NCBI GenBank assembly: GCA_008933805.1
Contig: WBUH01000011.1
Coordinates: forward strand, 1 to 53,116
Direction of reading: 5' to 3'
Length of the DNA: 53,116 nt
DNA from: Bacteroidota bacterium
Lineage (GTDB): Bacteria; Bacteroidota; Bacteroidia; UBA8524
The notes below the pieces were generated by a model that saw only the letters and a list, made by a program, of their open reading frames with translations, was not told the DNA's origin and ran no database searches. Of this stretch, positions 1 through 7,961 are shown one piece after another; positions within the stretch are counted from its first letter, which is position 1, and the number at the start of each line of letters is the position of its first letter. The translations under genes and the position numbers were made by a program.

Positions 1-417
1 GATACAGTAGGGTTTATCCGCAAACTGCCCCACATGCTGGTAGAGAGCTTTAAATCTACTTTGGATGAAGTGCGCGAGGCTGACCTTTTGCTGCACGTGG
101 TGGACATATCACACCCCAATTTTGAGGAGCACATACAGGTAGTAAAAGACACTTTGCGTGAGATTAAAGCCGAACACAAACCTGTTTTGATGGTAATGAA
201 CAAAATAGATTTGTACAAAGCCGAAGACCACATAAGCTATGCTGAGAACGACGAGGAAGTAGACACCCCCGTATCGCTGTCACAGCTAAAAAACACATGG
301 ATGGCAAAAGAGAATGCTCCTGTGGTGTTTATATCAGCTTCGCAAAAAAACAACGTAGAAGAACTGCGCGACAAACTGATAACGTTTGTAAAGGCTTTGG
401 GAAGTTTTAACACCTGA
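1..417 (+). CDS. hflX: GTPase HflX, C-terminal part (5' truncated by window edge)
   Basis: The frame is open from base 1 and begins inside the G domain with DTVGFIRKLPH, the G3/switch II region diagnostic of HflX. NKIDLYKA (G4, NKxD) and FISAS (G5-like SAS) follow at about residues 67 and 112 of the visible part. HflX is a ribosome-associated GTPase that splits stalled or hibernating 70S ribosomes. Only the last 138 codons are visible; the N-terminal HflX domain and the P-loop lie upstream of the window. The stop is followed by about 108 bp and then a small DUF2795 gene on the same strand. The family call is secure from the G-domain motifs. Confidence 0.95.
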   Translation, partial: DTVGFIRKLPHMLVESFKSTLDEVREADLLLHVVDISHPNFEEHIQVVKDTLREIKAEHKPVLMVMNKIDLYKAEDHISYAENDEEVDTPVSLSQLKNTWMAKENAPVVFISASQKNNVEELRDKLITFVKALGSFNT

Positions 418-525
418 AACTAAACGACAACAGTATAAAAAATGCAGTAAAAACAGGTTTTGTAAAATTCACTGTTTGATTTTTAGCAAAAAAGTATAAT
501 TTCGCGGAAAAATAAAAGACGGCTT

Positions 526-747
526 ATGTACTGGACATTAGAATTAGCCTCATATTTGGACGACGCTCCCTGGCCCGCTACTAAGGACGAACTGATAGAC
601 TATGCCATACGCTCAGGTGCTCCGCTTGAGGTGATTGAAAACCTTCAAGAGTTGGAGGACGATGGCGAACCTTACGAAAGTATTGAAGAGGTTTGGCAGG
701 ATTATCCCACCGATGAGGATTACTTTTTTAACGAAGACGAACTGTAA
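526..747 (+). CDS. DUF2795 family small acidic protein
   Basis: A 73-residue acidic protein beginning MYWTLELASYLDDAPWPATK and containing DELIDYAIRSGAPLEVIENL, the compact helical pattern of DUF2795, common as a single small gene in Bacteroidota. The C-terminus is strongly acidic (DEDYFFNEDEL). The molecular function is unknown. A Bacteroidetes-like -7 element (TATAATTTCG, near TAnnTTTG) lies about 25 bp before the ATG, so the gene probably has its own promoter rather than depending on hflX. It ends just before a bidirectional terminator hairpin shared with the convergent gene downstream. Confidence 0.85.
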   Translation: MYWTLELASYLDDAPWPATKDELIDYAIRSGAPLEVIENLQELEDDGEPYESIEEVWQDYPTDEDYFFNEDEL

Positions 748-770
748 AACAACGCAGTAAGAACTTTTAA

Positions 771-803
771 AAGCCTGTAGCTATTATAGCATCAGGCTTT
801 TTT
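771..803. terminator. Bidirectional intrinsic terminator
   Basis: AAGCCTG (771–777) pairs with CAGGCTT (793–799) and is followed by T residues on the plus strand. It lies between the convergent DUF2795 gene and the 792–2021 gene and overlaps the stop of the latter. Confidence 0.75.
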
Positions 804-2021
804 CGTTTCCCAAATTTCTTCGCCAAAAAGGCTTTCTTGGTATTCTTCGCGTTTGCGCACGGGCACGCTGTATATCTCCAACATATCGTAACTGTTGGTT
901 TTTAGATTGATACAATACTTAAGCGCGCTGCCGTTGCCTATACTGCGCACCACTTCGGTACTCAGCAGTTTCGAGAAATCACGTTGTATGGTCTTACGGT
1001 CGCATTTAAAGTCAAGCGTAAGCTCTTTGGTACCCAAATACCTTTTTGAGAACAAATAGCGTATAATTTGTTGCTGACGCTCGTTAAACTCTTGCGAATG
1101 CGGTGCTAACATATCAAGCCCTTCGTCGTATAAAAAGTTAAGCATATTGCGCATACGCGGCTCACGTTTTTGGTAGCCTGCATTTTGCCTGTATAACTGG
1201 CGCAACAAACCATCTACCCTTTGCAGGCTTTCTTCGGTAATTGTGTACCCAATCTCAAGCAAAGGAGTTAAGTCCATTTCGCGCAACTGACCCACTGTAA
1301 GTCCGGCAAGTGCTTCCGTATGCTCGTCCAACAAGTTCTTTTGGTTTAAAGCCGCCAAATTCACCGTAAACAAATTGCGTAGCGTTAATCCCTTCGTTTT
1401 CAAAAACACCGACTGCACCAACGCGGGGTATGATAATGGGTAATTTTTAAACGGACGGGTAATTTGCACCAGCATCCTCAACATCCAGCTTTGGGTAAAA
1501 ACACCACCGTTTGCAGGATTGAGTATATGAGCGAAACAAGGACGCAAACCGCCAATATCCAGCGAAGCTGAAAATTCGCTTCCTGCATTTTTAGTCAAAC
1601 CACCAACCAAAGCCAATAAGGTTTCGGGGTGTTCGGGTTTAAGCGTTTTTATGTTTTTGCTGAGCCAAGCCTCTAAATGAGTGACAGCGGGGCTATATCC
1701 CTCTTCAATAGCAAGGCAAAAATTATAAATATCTTCAGGCGATAGGGTATCTAATTTTTCATTGTCAAAACCCACGATGCAGCACGATTCGATGTCGGAT
1801 GCCGCAGTTGCCATTTTCTTGATTTCGTTTTCGGGTAAAGAGAAAAAAGTAATCTTCCTCTCCAATCTGTCATATAGCTGTTGAAGACGGGCCTCCCTTT
1901 CAAAATCAGGAGTGTAAGTTAGCGGATGTTCTGATTGACCTGAAAACACTAACACAAAGCTAAAGTAAAATATTGCACATATTGTTACACAAGGGTTAGC
2001 GAAGTATGACCGCTTGTTCAC
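792..2021 (-). CDS. Protein with C-terminal helix-turn-helix domain, unknown role
   Basis: A 409-residue protein that I do not recognise as a named family. The C-terminal part (about residues 310–375) reads like a DeoR/winged-helix unit: ERQQQIIRYLF, then KELTLDFKCDRKTIQRDFSKL as recognition region, then GNGSALKY as wing. The central part is a helical array. The first 30 residues (CAIFYFSFVLVFSG) look hydrophobic and could be a membrane segment, or the true start may be downstream and this stretch untranslated; the start is uncertain. It ends at a shared terminator with DUF2795. The likely role is transcriptional regulation, possibly with a sensor region, but this is inference from the HTH only. 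Confidence 0.6.
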   Translation of the reverse strand: MNKRSYFANPCVTICAIFYFSFVLVFSGQSEHPLTYTPDFEREARLQQLYDRLERKITFFSLPENEIKKMATAASDIESCCIVGFDNEKLDTLSPEDIYNFCLAIEEGYSPAVTHLEAWLSKNIKTLKPEHPETLLALVGGLTKNAGSEFSASLDIGGLRPCFAHILNPANGGVFTQSWMLRMLVQITRPFKNYPLSYPALVQSVFLKTKGLTLRNLFTVNLAALNQKNLLDEHTEALAGLTVGQLREMDLTPLLEIGYTITEESLQRVDGLLRQLYRQNAGYQKREPRMRNMLNFLYDEGLDMLAPHSQEFNERQQQIIRYLFSKRYLGTKELTLDFKCDRKTIQRDFSKLLSTEVVRSIGNGSALKYCINLKTNSYDMLEIYSVPVRKREEYQESLFGEEIWETKKA

Positions 2022-2150
2022 ACTATGTTAACACAGGAAATATGCTGTGCAATTTTTTCAGGAAAATAGCGGGTTTCAAAGTGTTTACTTAATTGTACAC
2101 CATAGCAAAAAAACCGTTGATAACAGTCTGTTAAAGATAATTTTTTGTGG

Positions 2151-2936
2151 TTAGGGCTTCTTTTTAGCCCTAAATGTTCTACCCACCATGTACAGAGTGC
2201 CGGGAATAAGTACTGCCCAAAGCCTCCACGAGTTTCTACCGCTAAGCGATGATATACCAAAGGCTTCAGGAAAAAAGTAAAGAGCCGTAATGGTTGCTGT
2301 ACATACCAGAAACACTATGGTGAGCAGTTTTGCCCAAATGGTATCGTAAAACCCTTTGCGTTCGCGCGCTTTAATGGGCTTTACAAACTCAACGGAAGCA
2401 GTAGTATTTTCAATAGTTTTAGGGGATTCATCAATGGTATTGACCGATTGGTCACCGCTGCTTGTTTCCTTGGTTTCCAACAATGCAATAAACTTATCTG
2501 CAAATGCGGCAAACTGTTCGCGGCTTTCGGCATCGTTCCCCTCATTAAAAGCAACTGTACGGGGCGGATTAATAAAATATAGTTTAATGTATTTGCGTTC
2601 GCCCCTGTTGCGGCTAAGTTCTGAGTCTAGCAGATAGCTTTCAAGGTCGCGCCAGTAAAACACTGCCTGCTTTGGTTTTAAAACAAGGGGAAGCTTTGGA
2701 GTTAATTTTTGCTCCAATCGGTCGTTATACAACCAAAACTCACCGGTATAAAGCAGGCTAAAAATAATAAGTGAAATAACACCTACAAACACAGCAACGG
2801 TAAGCCAAACAGGGGCGCCCAGTATAATAAGCGTAAACATAGCCCCCATGCCTATAAATGTCGCCCCAAAAACTACCCCCACCATCATACCGGGCTCCAT
2901 GTAGTTAACCTTAATGTAGGCATTGGGGTTTTCCAT
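2151..2936 (-). CDS. Membrane protein with four predicted TM helices
   Basis: A 261-residue integral membrane protein. Two hydrophobic segments near the N-terminus (about residues 17–38 and 43–65) precede a soluble region of about 110 residues with alternating beta-like sequence (WLYNDRLEQKLTP, YIKLYFINPPRTVAF), reminiscent of bacterial PH-like domains. Two more hydrophobic segments close the protein (LLTIVFLVCTATITALYFF and WRLWAVLIPGTLYMVG). It starts 6 bp downstream of the beta-barrel gene 2943–4166 and is surely in an operon with it. The function is unknown; the layout suggests a cell-envelope role. Confidence 0.75.
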   Translation of the reverse strand: MENPNAYIKVNYMEPGMMVGVVFGATFIGMGAMFTLIILGAPVWLTVAVFVGVISLIIFSLLYTGEFWLYNDRLEQKLTPKLPLVLKPKQAVFYWRDLESYLLDSELSRNRGERKYIKLYFINPPRTVAFNEGNDAESREQFAAFADKFIALLETKETSSGDQSVNTIDESPKTIENTTASVEFVKPIKARERKGFYDTIWAKLLTIVFLVCTATITALYFFPEAFGISSLSGRNSWRLWAVLIPGTLYMVGRTFRAKKKP

Positions 2937-2942
2937 AGGCTT

Positions 2943-4166
2943 TTACTGCTTAGGTGCGAAATACTTTTTCAGGCGTTTTTCAAATTTAGCAACTACCTCA
3001 GCTTCGTTCAAAAACCCGTACGCATTAGAAACAAATGCAGGAAAAGGTTCGGGTATATTTTTAAACTTATCGGTGTAAACAACTAAGCCATACATACCGC
3101 TGGTGTTGCTTACCTCATCAAACTGCCGTGCAAATTCAGCAAACAAATGTTGTTTTGCAGGCAATTTAATTGAGCTGTCGCGTTGCATGGCACTATTCAG
3201 CAAAATACCGTCAAACTTGCCGTTCAAGGCCAGTTTACTGTCGCTGTCATAAATAAAATAAACAGGAATAAATGTAAGCTTTTCGGTAAACGCATTACGA
3301 ATTTCCATAGCTGCCTCAAGAGCCTTCAAACGTTCATCCTCGGCTTCTTCCAAATAGCCTTGGTCTTTAAGCAAGGCTATGCGGGTAAAATTCTCTTTCA
3401 CTCTCACAATAAGCATCAGGCTATCGTACTTATAAGGCAAGTCGGTTGCCATATCCGCCTGTACTTCGGGTTGAAGCACGGTTTCTGCCCTTCTGGGTAC
3501 AATCTTATAGTTTAGCTTCACTTGCAAACTGCCAACCCTGCCCACCACATCCAGCGGGTGTATTTTAGCAGGCAATCCCTGATTGTATTGTATTCCAAGG
3601 TCGATGCGTTTGCTAAGCGGAGCCATAAACCCAGCACTTAACAAAATGCCGGGCTGCATTGATTTTTTATTATCCAATGTTAAACGGGTAACGTTCGTAC
3701 CCTCAATATCGGGAAAGCTTGTTTTGCGGTCAACCAAAAAAGAAAATGCAGCACCAAGAATGATGCGCACACTGTTTTCATCTTCAAGCGGTTGGTAAGA
3801 GAACCTCGACCCCAGTTCCATATAGTGTTCGGTAATAACACGACGCTCTACCGCACCTGAGTCGTTATAAAAATACTGATTGAACCCAAAACTGTTATAC
3901 GCCAATCCCGGCATTACCCGCCAGCGGTTAGACAGTTTATACTCAGCCTCGCCCCACAAGCCCCAGCCTACACGGCTTTTAAACGTATCAGTATGGGCGG
4001 TAACAAAGGGCATATTAATATTAAACCCCAAGCGATAGGCTAGCGCATCCTTTTTATTGATACCGTTATTTTGTGCGGTAACAGCCGTTGAAATCAGCAA
4101 ACCAATTGCGGTAAAAACCACAACATATATTCCTCTTCTCATGGTAATGTTATCAAGTACTTTCAT
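2943..4166 (-). CDS. Outer-membrane beta-barrel protein with C-terminal extension
   Basis: A 407-residue secreted protein. The N-terminal signal sequence has a hydrophobic core VVVFTAIGLLISTAVTAQ and a likely cut after TAQ. Residues about 40–215 alternate in the manner of an eight-to-ten-strand barrel (RLGFNINMPF, WGLWGEAEYKL, VMPGLAYNSFGFN, LQVKLNYKIV), like the porin-family/PorT-like barrels of Bacteroidota. The last ~185 residues form a separate helical or mixed domain that I do not recognise. It is the promoter-proximal gene of a two-gene operon with the membrane protein 2151–2936. An alternative start at the second methionine (MRRG) would give a more standard signal peptide. An outer-membrane function is inferred. 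Confidence 0.7.
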   Translation of the reverse strand: MKVLDNITMRRGIYVVVFTAIGLLISTAVTAQNNGINKKDALAYRLGFNINMPFVTAHTDTFKSRVGWGLWGEAEYKLSNRWRVMPGLAYNSFGFNQYFYNDSGAVERRVITEHYMELGSRFSYQPLEDENSVRIILGAAFSFLVDRKTSFPDIEGTNVTRLTLDNKKSMQPGILLSAGFMAPLSKRIDLGIQYNQGLPAKIHPLDVVGRVGSLQVKLNYKIVPRRAETVLQPEVQADMATDLPYKYDSLMLIVRVKENFTRIALLKDQGYLEEAEDERLKALEAAMEIRNAFTEKLTFIPVYFIYDSDSKLALNGKFDGILLNSAMQRDSSIKLPAKQHLFAEFARQFDEVSNTSGMYGLVVYTDKFKNIPEPFPAFVSNAYGFLNEAEVVAKFEKRLKKYFAPKQ

Positions 4167-4358
4167 ACATAGTTGTTGGTTATGTATGCATCCATATTAA
4201 ACGAAAACTGTGTATGAAACGTTTTTCTAACGGCAAAGGTTGAATGCTTTTTTGAAGCATACAAGTTACTTTTTAACAGAAAGATAAAGTATGTACTGAT
4301 AAATATCATTTTACATCCACCCAAAGTATTAGTAATTTTACACTTAAATTTAACAACC

Positions 4359-5180
4359 ATGAGTATTAAAAAGATATTAGTGCCTACTGATTTTTCAGGT
4401 GTGGCAAAAAGTGCGCTTACGGTAGCCGCGTCAATTGCAGCAAAGGCTAATGCAGAATTGCACTTGCTTAATGTGATACACGTTCCGGTAATAGACCCCT
4501 ATACTCCTGCCGAGACCATTAATACTATAAAAGAGGAAGAAGAAAAAAGCGCCCAGCAAGAGTTGGCAAAACTTGCGCTTGAGCTGCAAAGCAAAGCACC
4601 TGTAATAACCGTGAAACTGGGATTTGCAGTGGATGAGATTATAAACTACTCTGAATCTAACAATATCGACCTGATTGTAATGGGAACCACAGGTGCCACC
4701 GGCGCCGAGGAGTTGCTGTTGGGCTCTAATGCTTCAGGCGTGGTAGGACAGGCCAAAATGCCCGTATTGTGCATACCTGATGAGATGAAAGAGTTTAAGA
4801 CCAACGACATTGTATATGCCAGCGATTTGGAAAAGAACGACATTAGCGTTATTACCAAACTGCTTGATTTGGCTAAACTGTACGATAGTAACTTCCATAT
4901 TTTACATATTACCGACCCTGAATTGCCTACCGAAGAGAAGAACCCCGAAGAGGTGTTTAGGGGGATTGTTGAAGCTACGGGTTATAAATCAATGGGCTTT
5001 CACAATATCGACAATACCAGTGTTGGCGATGGTATTACTGGTTTTATAACAACGGGCCCTTGTGATATTTTGGCAATGGCAGTGCACCACCGCAGCTTTT
5101 TTAGTCAGCTGTTTCATCGTAGTTTAACTAAAAAAATGGTAAACCACTCGCACGTGCCTGTGCTTACTTATTTTAAATAA
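4359..5180 (+). CDS. Universal stress protein, tandem UspA domains
   Basis: 273 residues with two Usp folds. The first begins IKKILVPTDFSGVAKSALTVAASIA and contains the ATP-binding signature GTTGATGAEELLLGSNASGVV (about residues 108–128), the G-2x-G-9x-G-S pattern of nucleotide-binding Usps. The second (about residues 145–273) is more diverged: NDIVYASDL, then the ending SFFSQLFHRSLTKKMVNHSHVPVL. Such tandem Usps are cytoplasmic stress proteins. The upstream sequence has an AT-rich promoter region shared with the divergent beta-barrel operon, with a TAATTTTA element close to the ATG. A repeat-rich spacer follows. The family call is certain; the specific stress is unknown. Confidence 0.93.
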   Translation: MSIKKILVPTDFSGVAKSALTVAASIAAKANAELHLLNVIHVPVIDPYTPAETINTIKEEEEKSAQQELAKLALELQSKAPVITVKLGFAVDEIINYSESNNIDLIVMGTTGATGAEELLLGSNASGVVGQAKMPVLCIPDEMKEFKTNDIVYASDLEKNDISVITKLLDLAKLYDSNFHILHITDPELPTEEKNPEEVFRGIVEATGYKSMGFHNIDNTSVGDGITGFITTGPCDILAMAVHHRSFFSQLFHRSLTKKMVNHSHVPVLTYFK

Positions 5181-5648
5181 TATACCTCACACGGATTGAA
5201 ATCCGTGATTTTTGTAATTACAATGGTCGCTAGGACTTAAGTCCTAGCGACCATTGTAATTTTTATGACGGGCATAAAGCCCGCCGCTATTATTTATGTG
5301 CGTCTTGAAGGGTTTTAAACCCTTCGAGACGATACCCTCAAAGCCCTGAATTTTATATTCGGGCTACTTAGCAAATGCGTTGTGGGTATGTATTAATAAT
5401 CACCGATTTAAGATGCTATAGGTCCAAATGGGTGTAGATTTCGGTGGTAGCGAAGGTTTATCCGAAGTAATCCCAACCCATTAATGACAAACGGATGGCT
5501 TCGTCAATTCTTCCGACAGGCATAAAACCCGTCGCTATTATTTGGTGTGCGTCTCGAAGGGTTTAAAACCCTTCGAGACGTTACCCACAAAGCCCTTAAT
5601 TTTATATTCAGGCTAATTAGCAAACGCGCTGTGGGTGTGGCTCAATAA
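5181..5648. repeat. Repeat-rich spacer with tandem, diverged duplication
   Basis: This 468-bp gap holds several perfect hairpins: CACGGATT/AATCCGTG at 5190–5207, a 46-bp perfect palindrome at 5216–5261, and CGTCT..AGACG hairpins at 5301–5331 and 5550–5580. Segments 5267–5455 and 5515–5735 are diverged copies of one unit, from GCATAAA(G/A)CCCG through TTTATATTC(G/A)GGCTA to the xerD 3' end sequence ATCACCGATTTAAG. The second copy reaches into xerD. No credible ORF is present. Confidence 0.8.
5216..5261. repeat. 46-bp perfect palindrome
   Basis: AATTACAATGG..CCATTGTAATT arms meet at a central ACTTAAGT with no mismatch. It is followed by T residues, so it may terminate usp transcription, and it resembles the REP-type intergenic palindromes of Bacteroidota. 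Confidence 0.8.
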
Positions 5649-6557
5649 TCACCGCTTGTAATTATTCTTAGGGTGATATAAAGCAATCACCGATTTAAGG
5701 TATTCCCTGTCTAAATGGGTGTAGATTTCTGTAGTAGTAATGCTCTCGTGCCCCAGCATTTGCTGCACGGCACGTAAATCAGCACCACCCTCTACCAAGC
5801 TGGTAGCAAATGAATGCCTGAACGTGTGCGGACTAATCGTCTTTTTAATTCCTGCTTGGGTAGCCAACTGCTTGCTGATAATAAACACCATTACCCGTGT
5901 AAGTCGTTTACCCCTGCGGTTCAAAAAAACAATATCCTCTTCGCCTCGTTGCGGGGCAATGTGTTTGCGGTGATGCTGCACATATAGCAAAATACTATCA
6001 ATAGCTTGTTGGCCAATGGGCACTAAGCGTTCTTTACTGCCCTTGCCTACCACTTTTATAAACTCATCGTCAAAAAATAAATTGCTCAGTTTCAACTCTA
6101 CCAACTCACTCACCCGCAACCCGCAACTGTAAAGGGTTTCAATAATGGCTTTGTTACGGTGGCCTTCGGGCTGACTAAGGTCAATTATGCGCAGCATGGC
6201 ATCAATTTCCTGCACGTTCAATACTTCGGGCAGTTTACGTCCCAGTTTGGGCATTTCAATCAATTCAGTAGGGTCGGTTTGCACCAAATCCTCCAGCAAC
6301 AGGTATTTATAAAATGCCCGTATGCCCGAAATAATCCGTGCCTGCGAAGAAGGAGTCATGCCCAATTCAGTAATCCACTTTAAAAAACCTTTGAGGTGAG
6401 TTGGGGTAACTTCTTGCGGAGAGAGGGTTAGGTGGCTAATCTCAAAATATTGCCCCAGTTTCTCCATATCGCGCAGGTATGCCTCTACCGAGTTGGGCGA
6501 AAGCGATTTCTCCAACTGCAAATGCTGCTTAAAACCTTGCAACGTAGCGGGCCACAT
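5649..6557 (-). CDS. xerD: Tyrosine recombinase XerD (chromosome dimer resolution)
   Basis: 302 residues, the usual XerC/D length. The N-terminal SAM-like DNA-binding domain spans about residues 5–90 (LEKSLSPNSVEAYLRDMEKLGQYF). The catalytic domain contains Arg I in SCGLRVSELVEL, the HxxR box in SPHTFRHSFATSLVEGGADLRAVQQMLGHESI, and the nucleophile Tyr in TEIYTHLD. It acts at dif with a partner recombinase. It is a lone housekeeping gene between a repeat spacer and a lipoprotein gene. A decayed copy of its last ~60 bp lies at about 5397–5455, showing a local tandem duplication. XerC is the only serious alternative name. Confidence 0.92.
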   Translation of the reverse strand: MWPATLQGFKQHLQLEKSLSPNSVEAYLRDMEKLGQYFEISHLTLSPQEVTPTHLKGFLKWITELGMTPSSQARIISGIRAFYKYLLLEDLVQTDPTELIEMPKLGRKLPEVLNVQEIDAMLRIIDLSQPEGHRNKAIIETLYSCGLRVSELVELKLSNLFFDDEFIKVVGKGSKERLVPIGQQAIDSILLYVQHHRKHIAPQRGEEDIVFLNRRGKRLTRVMVFIISKQLATQAGIKKTISPHTFRHSFATSLVEGGADLRAVQQMLGHESITTTEIYTHLDREYLKSVIALYHPKNNYKR

Positions 6558-6599
6558 ACTGCAAAAATGGGGATAATTTTAGAATACAACAGTGAATAG

Positions 6600-7736
6600 T
6601 TAAAAGCCGCAATAGGGCGTTTCAAATTCCTTTAGCTTTTGGTAAAAATCATTACTAAAAAACGAATAACGTTTAGGATAATACTCATTCAGCGATTCGA
6701 TCTGTGTATCATTCAATTCATTATAAGTTAATTTATAGACAGTTAACGCTCTTTTATTCCTTACCAGAAAATAAATATTTTCTATTACACTTAGTTGCCT
6801 TAAAAACACCTCATACGTTGTTGATGGCTGATAGGTTATTACTATTGAATTCTTTTTAGGATTCTGAGTTATCAACACTTCCAATTCTTTAACCAATCGT
6901 AGCGAGTCTATTTCTTTCCCGTTCAAAAACACGGCATCATCGGATAATTGAATTACTTGTTGATGTTTGTTAGAATCACCAAAATATTGGATAATGAAAT
7001 TCTCGCTTTCTTTCCATCGGTTTGAAAACAGAGTAGCAGGAATGTATTTTTTTATTGCTTGCGTGGGTTTTAAACTATCATTTAAATTGTTTCCAACCAT
7101 GAATGAAAACTTATAAATCGAGATACTGTCCAGTACTGCAAAAACAGAATCCAAAAATTTCATCGAAACTCCTTTATCAACGTATAGCCCCATCTCCCTC
7201 TCTGCGTCATTCGGCAGATGGGGCAATTCTAAATGGTCTCCGAGGTTCTTGATTGAAGGACGAACGCCTTTTATCATCATAAAAGGTGCTGAATTATGCA
7301 TTCCAATAGAGAGTTCACTTACATATTGTTTTGCATTCGCGCCTTTCCGTTTATTCGGGTTTGCAAATGATAATACATTATGCTTTGGCAGCTCAAGTGA
7401 TACGTTAGTCGGTATTGATAGCTTGACAGAATTTGCTTTTCTGGTAAAGGAAATGCCCATAAAGCCTAATTCCAAGCCTTCACCAATTTCTACAGGATAC
7501 CTTTTACCATTAATCTCTAACTGCCCATTTTTAAAGATGTATTTCAGTTTGTATAACAAAGAATTTTCATCCCTCAAAAACAATGAATCATTCGTAAATC
7601 GAGCTTCAACAAAATAATTCACAGGGTGTTCTGAAGTTGCAGAAACGGCATACCATTCGCCTTGCAAGAGATTATGTTTATCAGCACAACTCACTGCAAG
7701 TAGAATAATTAATAAATAAATAATTCCTGTCTTCAT
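6600..7736 (-). CDS. Predicted lipoprotein of unknown function
   Basis: 378 residues. The N-terminus MKTGIIYLLIILLAVSCADKH carries a lipobox (AVSC), so the mature protein should be an outer- or inner-membrane lipoprotein. The body alternates short beta-like stretches (YKLKYIFKNGQLEINGKRY) with a helical C-terminal half. The second half contains AVFLNGKEIDSLRLVKELEVLI, which recalls the ExbD-like periplasmic fold, but too weakly to name. The gene is separated from purL by a ~190-bp divergent intergenic region, so it is probably monocistronic. Codon use is AT-richer than purL. Confidence 0.65.
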   Translation of the reverse strand: MKTGIIYLLIILLAVSCADKHNLLQGEWYAVSATSEHPVNYFVEARFTNDSLFLRDENSLLYKLKYIFKNGQLEINGKRYPVEIGEGLELGFMGISFTRKANSVKLSIPTNVSLELPKHNVLSFANPNKRKGANAKQYVSELSIGMHNSAPFMMIKGVRPSIKNLGDHLELPHLPNDAEREMGLYVDKGVSMKFLDSVFAVLDSISIYKFSFMVGNNLNDSLKPTQAIKKYIPATLFSNRWKESENFIIQYFGDSNKHQQVIQLSDDAVFLNGKEIDSLRLVKELEVLITQNPKKNSIVITYQPSTTYEVFLRQLSVIENIYFLVRNKRALTVYKLTYNELNDTQIESLNEYYPKRYSFFSNDFYQKLKEFETPYCGF

Positions 7737-7933
7737 TTAGGTATAAACGCGTTTAGAATTGATAAGGTTGTTGCCCTACAAACCCCAATTTTCTTTATTA
7801 AACTGTATGAGTACTTCCTTGGTGTTTTTTCTTCACAGGCATAGGCAATAGCACATCCTCAATGTCGCATTCTATTAAATCCAAACCTCTCTACAATCTA
7901 CAAAATTGTAACTGATAAATGCCAAATGAACCT

Positions 7934-7941
7934 TACCTTTG
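7934..7941 (+). promoter_or_regulatory. Bacteroidetes -7 element of purL
   Basis: TACCTTTG fits TAnnTTTG exactly. A TTG lies 25 bp upstream, longer than the usual 19-bp spacing. Its position argues that translation starts at ATG 7962, not ATG 7926. Confidence 0.5.
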
Positions 7942-7961
7942 CGGTTTCTAAAAAACGTCTG

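Noticed and set aside
2018-2260. 80-residue minus-strand frame
   Set aside because: Overlaps the 3' end of the membrane-protein gene in another frame and the intergenic region; no domain.
4163-4360. 65-residue minus-strand frame between divergent genes
   Set aside because: Covers the AT-rich divergent promoter region of usp and the beta-barrel operon.
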